From NCBI RefSeq assembly GCF_005887555.1, contig NZ_VCIA01000001.1, positions 1,116,001-1,180,000 on the forward strand: DNA of 64,000 nucleotides, given 5' to 3'. Positions within the stretch are counted from its first letter, which is position 1. The number at the start of each line of letters is the position of its first letter. Both the position numbers and the translations under genes were made by a program. This stretch comes from Lentibacillus cibarius (GTDB lineage: Bacteria; Bacillota; Bacilli; Bacillales; Amphibacillaceae). A model generated the notes under the pieces. The model did no database searches. It saw only the letters and a program-made list of their open reading frames with translations, and was not told the DNA's origin. Positions 44,154-52,531 of the stretch are shown here, in pieces.

Positions 44154-45546
44154 GACCCGAACCCCCTTCACCTGTTTCTAATAGATCGCTGGTGGTTTCC
44201 TGTTCCTCTTCATGAAACTCTGGTTTTTTAATATGTCGTGCGAACAAATAAATCGTCACGATAGCCAATAAACTGTACAGAACCGTAAACATAATTAACG
44301 AGAATAACATCTCACCCGCTGAAACAGACGGCGAGACTGCATCCTCTGTTTTCATGATGCCAAAAACCACCCACGGTTGACGTCCGAGTTCCGTCAGTAG
44401 CCAACCAGCCGTATTGGCAATAAACGGCAGAGCCATAGCCCACGGTATGAATTTTAAAAATAGATTCCGCTTCGGCACCTGCTTTTTACGTGACACATAC
44501 CCACCGTAAAGCCCGAGTAACAGCAGTAATCCACCAACACCTGTCATAATCCGGAACACCCAGAACAACGGTTTAACCGCTGGAATGTAATCACCCGGTC
44601 CATATTTATCTTCATATTCCGCCTGCAGCTGATTCAATCCGTCCAACGACCCACTGAATTTATTAAACGACAGAAAACTGAGCAAGTACGGAATTTGCAG
44701 CTCATAATCATTTTTCTTCTCTTCAGCATTAATCGAGGCATATACATTGAATGGCGCAGGATCGTCACTCGTTTCCCACAACGCTTCAGCAGCCGCCATT
44801 TTCATCGGCTGTGATTCTACCAGATATTGCGCCTGCCAGTGGCCAGTAAATAGCATGACAAAAGCAGCCGATGCTCCAATAATAATCGACACCCGAAACG
44901 AACGTTTGAACATCTCCACATCATGTTTACGCAATAGCTTCCACGCACTAATCCCCGCAACAAGAAACGCACCAGTCACAAGTGATGTTACCAAGACGTG
45001 CGGGAACTGAGCCCATAAATGTGGGTTCGACAAAATCGCCAGGAAGTTATCCATCTGCGCCCTGTCCCCAGCAAACTCAAAGCCAACCGGATTCTGCATA
45101 AACGAATTCGCCGATAAAATCCAAAACGCCGAAGCGACCGACCCAATCCATACAAGCCAGATTGACGCCAAGTGCACCTTTTTCGGCAAGCGATTCCATC
45201 CAAACACCCACACTGCAATAAACGTTGACTCCAAAAAGAACGCCAAGAGCCCCTCAATAGCAAGAGACGGACCAAACACATCCCCGACAAAGCGCGAATA
45301 GGTCGACCAGTTCATCCCAAACTGAAACTCCTGTAAAATTCCCGTCACCACGCCGACAGCAAAGTTAATCAGAAACAGCGCTGCCCAAAACTTGGTCATC
45401 TTCCGGTAGACGTCTTTTTTCTTAATAACATACAACGTCTGCATGATCGCAATCGTAAAAGCCAAGCCAATTGAAACAGGTACAAAAAAGTAATGAAAGA
45501 TAGTCGTTGATGCAAATTGCAGCCTGGCAATCATCAATGCATCCAT
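44140..45546 (-). CDS. cydA: Cytochrome bd oxidase subunit I
   Basis: Catalytic subunit with hemes b558, b595 and d; oxidises quinol and reduces oxygen at high affinity. 468 aa, the short-Q-loop type typical of Bacillaceae. Visible: heme ligand His near residue 18 (TIFHYFFVPVSIG), GILQEFQFGMNWSTYSRFVG, the heme b558 His/Met region LTGHWQAQYLVESQPMKMAA and GWLLTELGRQPWVVFG. AGGAGG ribosome binding site before ATG 45546. First gene of cydABDC; no Rex or Fnr box I trust is visible in the 160 nt upstream. Confidence 0.95.
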   Translation of the reverse strand: MDALMIARLQFASTTIFHYFFVPVSIGLAFTIAIMQTLYVIKKKDVYRKMTKFWAALFLINFAVGVVTGILQEFQFGMNWSTYSRFVGDVFGPSLAIEGLLAFFLESTFIAVWVFGWNRLPKKVHLASIWLVWIGSVASAFWILSANSFMQNPVGFEFAGDRAQMDNFLAILSNPHLWAQFPHVLVTSLVTGAFLVAGISAWKLLRKHDVEMFKRSFRVSIIIGASAAFVMLFTGHWQAQYLVESQPMKMAAAEALWETSDDPAPFNVYASINAEEKKNDYELQIPYLLSFLSFNKFSGSLDGLNQLQAEYEDKYGPGDYIPAVKPLFWVFRIMTGVGGLLLLLGLYGGYVSRKKQVPKRNLFLKFIPWAMALPFIANTAGWLLTELGRQPWVVFGIMKTEDAVSPSVSAGEMLFSLIMFTVLYSLLAIVTIYLFARHIKKPEFHEEEQETTSDLLETGEGGSGHVTS

Positions 45547-45707
45547 CCAGTTCCCTCCTCATTTAATTTATTAGTCATTATCCTACAACATCAGTAGTAA
45601 AGGTCTATTTCAACTTCAGTATACATTACAAATGCCATCATCTAGCCGTTGATTCGTTACAAAGTTAGGACAGTTTAGTGACGAAAGTATGTCGAAAAGC
45701 GGGATGC

Positions 45708-46012
45708 GGCGCGTGTCGCTCGAGTGGGACGGGCTGGCGCTCTTGCACCGCGGGGACAGGTACATTGGGCCAGGGTCTGCACCGCGGGGACAGGTTCATT
45801 GGGCCAGGGGGGTTCTGGCGGGGTGCGGTGGTTTTAGAATGGTTGATTTTCGGCTGAAGGGCGAAAATCTTCGGATTGGAAGAGGGCGTGTCGCTCGAGT
45901 TGGAGGGCGTGTCGCTCGAGTTGCGGGGCGTGTCGCTCGAGTTTGAGGGCATGTCGCTCGAGTTGGGGGCGTGTCGCTCGAGTTCGAGGGCGTGTCGCTC
46001 GAGTTGCGGGGC
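45708..46012. repeat. CGCTCGAGTT array and associated repeats, left part
   Basis: One unit at about 45712-45727; a 31-bp tandem (GCACCGCGGGGACAGG plus TACATTGGGCCAGGG) at 45745 and 45779; a palindrome-like GATTTTCGGC / GCGAAAATC at 45845-45869; then six clean units (GGGCGTGTCGCTCGAGTTG type) from about 45888 to 46012. The array is cut by the insertion sequence at 46013. Confidence 0.9.
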
Positions 46013-46092
46013 TGATATTGTACCCATAAAGTAGACAACGTTAAAATCGTGCAACCATATATGTTAATTTGATTATGGGGAGGCGATGATTT

Positions 46093-46389
46093 ATGGGGAA
46101 GAAACTGAAAAAGTATTCATATGACGATAAGGTGGATGTTGTTAAGAAGTTTATGGAGGGGTACCCCTCCAGCCGATTGGTAAAGGAATATGACCTAACG
46201 CATCGTAACCGCATTTATGAATGGCGTGATCAAGTTCTGAAGGGAGGTTATGAAGCCTTAAAAGACCATCGTGGTGCCAAAACGAAAGATCATCATCGTG
46301 GCCGGGAGCGTTCTCTTGAAGAAGAGAATGAGTCTCTGAAATTAGAGGTGAAGTATTTAAAAAAGTTATTGGATCTCCAAAGGAGGTGA
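46093..46389 (+). CDS. IS3-family transposase OrfA
   Basis: 98-aa DNA-binding part of the transposase. Helix-turn-helix of the IS3 type (DDKVDVVKKFMEGYPSSRLV then KEYDLTHRNRIYEW), followed by a leucine-rich coiled coil (SLEEENESLKLEVKYLKKLL) for multimer formation. ATG 46093 has GGGGAGGCG-like site. Its stop TGA overlaps the OrfB start (GTGA). Confidence 0.92.
   Translation: MGKKLKKYSYDDKVDVVKKFMEGYPSSRLVKEYDLTHRNRIYEWRDQVLKGGYEALKDHRGAKTKDHHRGRERSLEEENESLKLEVKYLKKLLDLQRR
46359..46365 (+). promoter_or_regulatory. Programmed -1 frameshift heptamer A AAA AAG
   Basis: Near the OrfA end, codons TTA-AAA-AAG place the heptamer A_AAA_AAG in the correct phase; the -1 frame after it is open straight into OrfB. 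AGGAGG lies 16 nt downstream. This arrangement makes OrfAB fusion transposase in IS150-type elements. Confidence 0.8.
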
Positions 46390-47258
46390 GGCGTAAACAG
46401 GCTGAATTTGAATTTATACGAGAATATGAGGGCGTGTATCCAATAGCGAAACTAGTTGGCGTTACTTCTGTTTCTCGTTCTGGCTATTACAGATGGAAAT
46501 CCCGTAAGGAAAGCTATGAACAGGACAAGAAAGACGAGGAGCTTTACCAGAAGATCTTAGAGATTTATCGAAAACATGGTGGAACATTTGGACGTGAGCG
46601 TATCAAAAAGGAATTTAAACGTTCCTATCACATGATTGTTAATGAAAAGTGTATCTCACGCGTGATGAAAAAATATGGTTTACGTTGCCAAATCCGGAGA
46701 AAACGTAAAAAAGGCGGGCGTCAGCCTTATGGGAACATACCGAATGTTCTGGATCGTGATTTTAAAGCTTTAAGGCCCGGCATTAAAATGGGTGTGGATA
46801 TCACATATGTTCCGGTTAAAGGAAGCCATCATCCCTGGCTTTATGTATGCGCCATAAAGGATTTATTTAATAGTGAAATCGTAGCGTATTCCATGGATAC
46901 CAATCAATCAACTGAACTGGTCTATGAAGCCTTAAATAAATTACAAAAAAGGGGATTTGAGAAAGGTGCCATCCTGCATAGCGATCAGGGCATCCAGTTC
47001 ACAAATCCCGGATATAAGCTGCGTCTGAAGGAAATGGGCATCACCCAATCCATGTCCCGTAGAGGTAATTGTTGGGACAATGCTTGCGTTGAAAATTTCT
47101 TCAGCCATTTCAAGACAGAAGCACCTTGTTTCTACAAGATGGAAACTTTGGTTGACATTAAAAACGCAATAGACGCCTATATGCACTATTTTAACAATAA
47201 TCGACTACAAAACAAACTGGAAATGAGTCCAGTCGAATATCGGTTAAAAACAGCATAA
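46386..47258 (+). CDS. IS3-family transposase OrfB, DDE integrase
   Basis: 290-aa catalytic part, made alone from GTG 46386 or fused to OrfA by frameshift. An HTH_21-like segment (FGRERIKKEFKRSYHMIVNE) is followed by the rve core with all three acidic residues: Asp in MGVDITYVPVKG, Asp in AILHSDQGIQFTN, Glu in SRRGNCWDNACVENFFSHFK (Asp-Glu 35 spacing type). Ends HYFNNNRLQNKLEMSPVEYR, the usual IS3 tail. Undamaged. Confidence 0.93.
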   Translation: MRRKQAEFEFIREYEGVYPIAKLVGVTSVSRSGYYRWKSRKESYEQDKKDEELYQKILEIYRKHGGTFGRERIKKEFKRSYHMIVNEKCISRVMKKYGLRCQIRRKRKKGGRQPYGNIPNVLDRDFKALRPGIKMGVDITYVPVKGSHHPWLYVCAIKDLFNSEIVAYSMDTNQSTELVYEALNKLQKRGFEKGAILHSDQGIQFTNPGYKLRLKEMGITQSMSRRGNCWDNACVENFFSHFKTEAPCFYKMETLVDIKNAIDAYMHYFNNNRLQNKLEMSPVEYRLKTA

Positions 47259-47302
47259 TTCTGCACGTTTTTTATGCTGTCTATTTGACAGGGTCATGTT
47301 CA

Positions 47303-47452
47303 GGCGTGTCGCTCGAGTTTGAGGGCGTGTCGCTCGAGTTCGAAGGGCGTGTCGCTCGAGTTGGGGTGTGCGTCGCTCGAGTTGGGGGGCGTGTCGCTCG
47401 AGTTGGGGTGTGCGTCGCTCGAGTTGGGGGGCGTGTCGCTCGAGTTGACGTT
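47303..47452. repeat. CGCTCGAGTT array, right part
   Basis: Seven units with the core TCGCTCGAGTT (linkers TTGAGGGCG, TCGAAGGGCG, TGGGGTGTG, TGGGGGGCG). Joins without a gap to the left part at 46012 if the insertion sequence and one GGC copy are removed. Confidence 0.9.
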
Positions 47453-47455
47453 TCA

Positions 47456-47490
47456 CAAAAAAACCAGGCACTACTGAATCAGTACCTGGT
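47456..47490 (-). terminator. Rho-independent terminator of the alpha/beta hydrolase gene
   Basis: Minus strand stem ACCAGGTACTGATTC / GAATCAGTA...CCTGGT type over 47463-47490, then T7. It overlaps the last six codons and the stop of the gene. Confidence 0.8.
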
Positions 47491-48424
47491 CCACAAACGC
47501 TCCTACACGTTTCTCATATGTTTTTGTCTTTATGTCAAATGCTTTCGTATGCCCAGCATCAGGCACAATCCATATCGATTTGTCTCCGCCGGCAGCATCA
47601 TATATTTCCTCAGCCATATCGGTTGGAACCAATTCATCGCTTCCACCGTGAATGATCATTAACGGAAGCGTGTTTTGCTTCACTTGTTCCACTGCAGAGG
47701 CCTCACCTAGCATATAGCCAGCACGCACTTTCGTAATCATGCTGGTTACGTCCAATAACGGAAAAGACGGCAAATGGTACAAATATTTCAATTGGTGCGC
47801 CAGCTCAGCTTTCACAGTGCTGTAGCCACTGGCGGCAACGATGCCTTTCACCTCACGAGGCAGCTTCTCTCCGCTTGCCATCAAAACCGTCGTCGCTCCC
47901 ATCGAACTACCGTGCAAAATAATTTCCTCCGCTCGGCATTCGTCAATCATTCGATCAACCCAATCGATATAGTCCAGCCGGTCATGCCAGCCATACCCGA
48001 TATAGTCGCCTTCACTCGCACCGTGCCCGCGTGCATCCGGCAATAAAACGGAAAATCCCTTGTCATAATAGAATTTCGCCATTTTCCCCATGTCATCTCC
48101 CGTTTTTCGGAAACCATGTGCTAGAATAACAGTCTTTTGACTATCCGCTTCATTTTTTATGTACTTGGCTTGCAATGTCAAATCATCAAACGACGTTAGG
48201 GACAAGGTTTGTTTTTCTTGATTATCATACCACGCCTTATTCTCAGCCAAAGACTGCCGATCCGCTACACTTGCCGATGCATTGACCTCAGTCGACTCCC
48301 GGTGAAGCTCTATATCCGTGCCACGCTTAATTCCTTTGCCGTAAAAATAATTACCCACAAACAACAGGCCGACCAGCAACACGACGATGACACTCGAGGC
48401 TGCAATCAGTAACTTTTTCTTCAT
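47471..48424 (-). CDS. Membrane-anchored alpha/beta hydrolase
   Basis: 317-aa serine hydrolase outside or at the membrane. N-terminal basic MKKK and a hydrophobic helix (about 5-28; LLIAASSVIVVLLVGLLFVG) act as anchor or signal. Fold markers: VILAHGFRKTG (oxyanion), LLPDARGHGASEGD, nucleophile Ser in LHGSSMGATTVLM, Asp in IHGGSDELVPTDMA and His in VPDAGHTKAF; the catalytic triad is complete. Similar to B. subtilis YqkD-type lipases/esterases, as I recall. The frame runs 17 codons beyond the ATG at 48424, which has AAAGGAGGGG at 6 nt. Confidence 0.87.
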   Translation of the reverse strand: MKKKLLIAASSVIVVLLVGLLFVGNYFYGKGIKRGTDIELHRESTEVNASASVADRQSLAENKAWYDNQEKQTLSLTSFDDLTLQAKYIKNEADSQKTVILAHGFRKTGDDMGKMAKFYYDKGFSVLLPDARGHGASEGDYIGYGWHDRLDYIDWVDRMIDECRAEEIILHGSSMGATTVLMASGEKLPREVKGIVAASGYSTVKAELAHQLKYLYHLPSFPLLDVTSMITKVRAGYMLGEASAVEQVKQNTLPLMIIHGGSDELVPTDMAEEIYDAAGGDKSIWIVPDAGHTKAFDIKTKTYEKRVGAFVDQVLIQ

Positions 48425-48976
48425 CCGATTTCCCCTCCTTTCGTCCGTCCTATGATCAATCCCCTGTTCCTGCACGCGCGGCTGACTGACTACGAAAAAA
48501 AGCTCCTATACAAACGGCCTACTCACCCTATGCTTCATTGTTTTGCTCAGATTTCCAGCACTACCTGTTTGATGCTCGGATCCTTCAGGGGGGACATCCA
48601 TGGGTGCCATGGTATAAATCTTTATCCTTCATCTGCAAACGCAATATGCTTTTCCATCATTTTATTGGCCAACGTTTAACTGCCTGAAATTTTTAAAAAT
48701 TTAACATCCCCTTTATTATAAACGATGATCAGCATACTGTTAAGCTATTTTTAAAGGATCGGCAGGGATGTCAATGATGTCCAACCCCTTCACAATCGTT
48801 GTTCCATTTGTACAGGCACCCCCCCACTTCCTTTCCCGGCTTCAGACGGTATGTCGTCGATCATGTATACCAGGACATTGTCCCCAGATACTTAGGTCAA
48901 CCAATTCCTAGCGTGCCGACATACCCAAAAGAGGGTCATCTTTTACACCCCGTTTTCATGTGTGATAAATTTTCTA

Positions 48977-49004
48977 TTAACATCCCAATTCTAGCATGTA
49001 TAAT
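48977..49004 (+). promoter_or_regulatory. Candidate sigma-A promoter for the sigma-54 activator gene
   Basis: TTAACA (48977-48982), 16-nt spacer, TATAAT (48999-49004), 81 nt ahead of the start codon. The rest of the gap 48425-49084 shows no recognisable gene. Confidence 0.5.
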
Positions 49005-49084
49005 AAGTATAGCTTTCATCGACCTTCCTTTTATTCTCCACCTAGTAAGGAAACATCTACCATACAGCGATTGGAGTGAGCAAT

Positions 49085-51121
49085 ATGAAACATCCTGTTA
49101 TCCTCATTCTGACAAAAGAAGTTGGGCTTTATTACACATTTCGGGATAACATCAGGGAAACTTTTGGCAAAGACATTCAGCTGCGTAGCAATCACTTTCC
49201 ACCAGTTGATCTAGAGGGTGTGGATTTGATTCTGTCATCGGGGACGGACAACCTCCATCAGGACATTGTCGAGACGTCGAAAGTAACAGCTCCCCTTTTC
49301 ATTGCTAATCGATCCATTGATTTTAATAAACTAGAAATGCTATTTGAACTGCCTGAAGGTACCGAATGTTTGCTGGTCAGTAATGCCGAGGATGTTGCCT
49401 ACGAATCCGTGGCAATGCTGGAGAGGTTAGGATTTAATTATTTACATTTTACCGCTTATTCACCAGATATGGCCGAACTGCCGGACCTTTCTGGTATCGA
49501 TGTAGCAATTACACACGGCTTAGTCGATTTGGTTCCTGAGGGGATGGGTCGCGTGCTTGATTTAGGTAACCGGCGACTGGATCTGAGCACATTATTCGAA
49601 ATCGCTAAAGCCCTTGGACAAACGCTCCACCAAGCCAACCGTATGACGATGGATTATGTGCGGAATTTTGTCCGGATTGGCCGTGAACTTGCAACCGCAT
49701 CACAAAATGAACATGATATAAATTCTTATTTGGAAGCGGTGTTAGATGCGGCACAAGAAGGGATTATTTTTGTCAGTCCGGAAGGAAACATCAGCCTTTT
49801 CAACCAGGAAGCCAGCAAGATTTTAGGTATTGATGGTCAAGCGGCTTTAAATAAACGTTGGACCGAGGTACTACGTGGCTTTCCAATTGAACAGGTAATG
49901 AAAACAAAAGAACCCATGCCACGGCAAACGCTCCAGATACAAGGGTTGCATTTAGTTACTACGATGAATCCGCTAGAAATGAATGGAGTTTTTACCGGTA
50001 TCATCGTGACTTTTCAAGATGTCACTCACGTACAGCGAATGGAACAGGAAATCCGTAAGAAAAAGACAGAATCCGGCTTGACGACAAAATATACCTTTGC
50101 CGATAACGCCGGTGACAGCCAACTGATGATGCAAACGAGGGATATTGCGAAAAAACTGGCTCGAAGCGAGTATACAGTACTAATTACAGGTGAAAGCGGA
50201 ACGGGAAAAGAGATTTTTGCCCAAGCCATTCACGAGCATTCCTCAAGAAGTAATGGGCCTTTTGTAGCCGTGAACTTTGCCGGAATCACGGAATCCCTTG
50301 CTGAAAGCGAACTGTTCGGCTATGCGGAAGGAGCCTTTACGGGCGCCATGCGTGGCGGGAATCCGGGTTTATTTGAACTGGCACAAAGTGGAACCATCTT
50401 TTTGGATGAAATTGGTGATGCCCCTTTAAAAATTCAAGCGGCCATCCTAAGAGTGCTCCAAGAAAAACAGGTAATGCGTGTTGGCGGTAATAAAGTGGTG
50501 CCCACCAATGTACGTGTTATTGCTGCTACGAACAAACATCCGGAACATATGATCAAAGAAGGGACATTTCGCGAAGATTTGTTTTACCGCTTGAATCAAT
50601 TACCACTAGAAATCCCACCGTTACGGGAGCGGACGGAGGATATTCCAGCGCTCATCGAATATTTCTTAGAGCAAAAAAACATACAGATGCACTTTTCCCC
50701 CGAGGTGATGGAAAAACTTTTTGCTTATCGCTGGCCCGGTAATGTCAGGGAGTTGGAAGCGCTCGTCACATATCTCTCTGTCATTGTCGATGGGACCGAA
50801 CCAACACTGGACGACCTCCCCGGCCACATCAAGGAAGGAAACGTTGATGAGCCTAAAATAGATAGGATTGTAAACTTACTGAAAAACACTGGGGATGGAC
50901 ACGTGTTTAAAGAGATTCTACAATGCCTGTCGCTGAATCAAAACCAGCATGTTGGGATTGGGCGAAACACGCTCAAATCTATGATGACAATTCCTATTTC
51001 CGAAAGTCAGTTGCGTTCAAGACTTGACATGCTCAAACGCTACACCTGTGTACAGATTGGGTCAAAAAAGCAAGGTACAAAAATCACGCAACTAGGGATG
51101 CATGTCTTGGAGCGCCTTTAG
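49085..51121 (+). CDS. Sigma-54 dependent transcription activator, PrpR-like N-terminus
   Basis: 678 aa. Residues 1-180 form a PrpR/PTS-like sensor domain (VILILTKEVGLYYTFRDNIR, LFIANRSIDFNKLE); about 215-320 is a PAS domain (VLDAAQEGIIFVSPEG); about 335-580 is the AAA+ core with Walker A ITGESGTGKEIFA, the sigma-54 contact loop EGAFTGAM, Walker B GTIFLDEIGD and RVIAATNK. The C-terminus (about 600-678; IPISESQLRSRLDMLKR) looks like a winged helix and not the usual Fis helix-turn-helix. GGAGTGAG precedes ATG 49085. A sigma-54 promoter lies right after the gene in front of iadA, the obvious target. Confidence 0.9.
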   Translation: MKHPVILILTKEVGLYYTFRDNIRETFGKDIQLRSNHFPPVDLEGVDLILSSGTDNLHQDIVETSKVTAPLFIANRSIDFNKLEMLFELPEGTECLLVSNAEDVAYESVAMLERLGFNYLHFTAYSPDMAELPDLSGIDVAITHGLVDLVPEGMGRVLDLGNRRLDLSTLFEIAKALGQTLHQANRMTMDYVRNFVRIGRELATASQNEHDINSYLEAVLDAAQEGIIFVSPEGNISLFNQEASKILGIDGQAALNKRWTEVLRGFPIEQVMKTKEPMPRQTLQIQGLHLVTTMNPLEMNGVFTGIIVTFQDVTHVQRMEQEIRKKKTESGLTTKYTFADNAGDSQLMMQTRDIAKKLARSEYTVLITGESGTGKEIFAQAIHEHSSRSNGPFVAVNFAGITESLAESELFGYAEGAFTGAMRGGNPGLFELAQSGTIFLDEIGDAPLKIQAAILRVLQEKQVMRVGGNKVVPTNVRVIAATNKHPEHMIKEGTFREDLFYRLNQLPLEIPPLRERTEDIPALIEYFLEQKNIQMHFSPEVMEKLFAYRWPGNVRELEALVTYLSVIVDGTEPTLDDLPGHIKEGNVDEPKIDRIVNLLKNTGDGHVFKEILQCLSLNQNQHVGIGRNTLKSMMTIPISESQLRSRLDMLKRYTCVQIGSKKQGTKITQLGMHVLERL

Positions 51122-51217
51122 TATATAGGGTGTTTTATAGGTTGCCACTCCACCCAAAAAAACACCTTAATCTCTTAACCCAGTCCCGTACGTACCTTTT
51201 TGACAGTTTTGGGATTT

Positions 51218-51233
51218 TGGCATGATTTTTGCT
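51218..51233 (+). promoter_or_regulatory. Sigma-54 promoter for iadA-nhaC
   Basis: TGGCATGATTTTTGCT fits the -24/-12 consensus TGGCAYRNNNNTTGCW at every fixed base, 106 nt before the iadA ATG. A GGTGTTTT / AAAACACC inverted repeat lies at about 51129-51166, where an activator site would be expected. Confidence 0.85.
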
Positions 51234-51338
51234 TAATATTTTCAGAGGAAACAATACGGAGGTGGTGCATGTATACACTTATCTTTTACATTGAATTTTC
51301 TAAATATAACTAATGTTCATTAATTGGAGGTCAACAGC

Positions 51339-52490
51339 ATGATTACCATGATTAAAAACGGAGAAGTTTATGCACCAGAACCACTGGGCAAAACATCTAT
51401 TCTACTCATCAATGAAAAAATAGCCAAGATAGGAGCAATCGACGAGCAAGCCGTTGCCAACATAGGCGTCAACTACGAAGTGATTGATGCAGCGGGTTCC
51501 GTCGTCACCCCGGGATTCATTGACCCACATGTTCACTTGACTGGCGGCGGTGGGGAAGGCGGATTCGCCACTCGCACACCAGAAATCCAACTCAGTGACA
51601 TGATTCAATCAGGGATTACAACGGTTGTTGGTCTCTTAGGCACGGACGGCACGACAAGGCATATGACATCCCTTTTGGCCAAAGCACGGGGACTAGAGGA
51701 AGAAGGGATGACCACCTTTATTTACACTGGAAACTATGCCGTTCCAACGCCAACAATTACGGCAAATGTGAAAGATGACGTCATGCTAATTGATAAAGTT
51801 ATCGGCGCTGGGGAAATAGCCATATCCGATTCCCGCTCCGGCCAGCCTTCACTGCACGAATTGGCAAAAATCGTCGCGGACGCTCGGGTCGGCGGAATGT
51901 TAAGCGGAAAAGCAGGGGTAACCCACTTTCACACTGGCCCCGGAAAGGAATATCTATCTCCTCTGCATCAACTGTTAGAGAATTACGAGATTCCTGCATC
52001 CCAGCTTTATGCAACTCACATCAGTCGTAGCCGGGAATTGTTCGATGATGCGATGGCACTTGCCAACAAAGGCGCGTACGTCGATATTACCGCAGCCCAC
52101 GATACTGGCGAATGGATAACGTACTACAAAGAAAACGAAGGCGATATGCGACACCTGACTCTATCATCGGATGGAAATGGAAGCTTGCCTAAGTTTGATG
52201 AATCCGGAAATCTGGCAGGGTTTGGCGTCGCGAGCACACGGACGTTGTTCCAGCAAGTCACCACAGCCGTGAAGGAGCACGGAATGGCGTTAGAAGAAAT
52301 TTTACCTCTCGTGACAACCAATACAGCAACAGCATTAAAGTTTTCGACTAAAGGAAGTATCCAGGAAACAAACGATGCCGATGTACTCATTTTGGACAAG
52401 GAATCCCTGTCCATCCAGCATGTGTTTGCCAAGGGGCGACACATGATGAAGGATAAAGAAATACTCGTTAAAGGGACATTTGAAAGTTAA
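51339..52490 (+). CDS. iadA: Isoaspartyl dipeptidase (beta-aspartyl-peptidase)
   Basis: Metal-dependent amidohydrolase that cleaves beta-aspartyl (isoaspartyl) dipeptides formed by protein ageing. 383 aa: first metal site PGFIDPHVHLTGGGGEGGFA, substrate loop GTDGTTRH, bridging-Lys/Glu region GAGEIAISDSRSGQP, FHTGPGKEYLSPL, second His pair in YATHISRSREL and final Asp in LSSDGNGSLPKFD. All are IadA hallmarks. Start at 51339 has GGAGG at 8 nt; the 5 codons before it have none. It is the first gene after the sigma-54 promoter and is followed at 41 nt by an NhaC transporter gene. Confidence 0.93.
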   Translation: MITMIKNGEVYAPEPLGKTSILLINEKIAKIGAIDEQAVANIGVNYEVIDAAGSVVTPGFIDPHVHLTGGGGEGGFATRTPEIQLSDMIQSGITTVVGLLGTDGTTRHMTSLLAKARGLEEEGMTTFIYTGNYAVPTPTITANVKDDVMLIDKVIGAGEIAISDSRSGQPSLHELAKIVADARVGGMLSGKAGVTHFHTGPGKEYLSPLHQLLENYEIPASQLYATHISRSRELFDDAMALANKGAYVDITAAHDTGEWITYYKENEGDMRHLTLSSDGNGSLPKFDESGNLAGFGVASTRTLFQQVTTAVKEHGMALEEILPLVTTNTATALKFSTKGSIQETNDADVLILDKESLSIQHVFAKGRHMMKDKEILVKGTFES

Positions 52491-52531
52491 ACAACCACAC
52501 TTTTCAAAAACGTGAAGTAGGAGGAAAAACG

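Larger units (their letters stand above)
46013..47302 (+). mobile_element. IS3-family insertion sequence (IS150-like), apparently complete
   Basis: 1290 bp. The ends are 41-bp imperfect inverted repeats starting TGATATTGTACCC (left, 46013-46053) and TGAACATGACCC (right end read inward, 47302-47262); both start TGA and share AGACA and CGTGCA blocks. A 3-bp direct duplication GGC flanks the element (46010-46012 and 47303-47305). Two overlapping ORFs with a -1 frameshift signal encode the transposase, and the DDE residues are intact, so it may be active. Confidence 0.92.

Noticed and set aside
45665..46054. Long frames through the 45.7-46.0 kb repeats (SSDTPSNSSDTP and RVARVGGRVARV)
   Set aside because: Repeat translation in several frames and both strands at once; no independent coding sign.
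35024..47452. CRISPR array
   Set aside because: Shared core is only about 11-12 nt with linkers of 8-11 nt, well below CRISPR repeat/spacer lengths, and no cas gene is present.
47244..47662. Frames LERHAPQLERRTP and VARVGVCVARV
   Set aside because: Same repeat artefact over the right half of the array.
48452..48679. 75-aa frame upstream of the sigma-54 activator
   Set aside because: No ribosome binding site and no family-like pattern; no readable relic on the opposite strand either.
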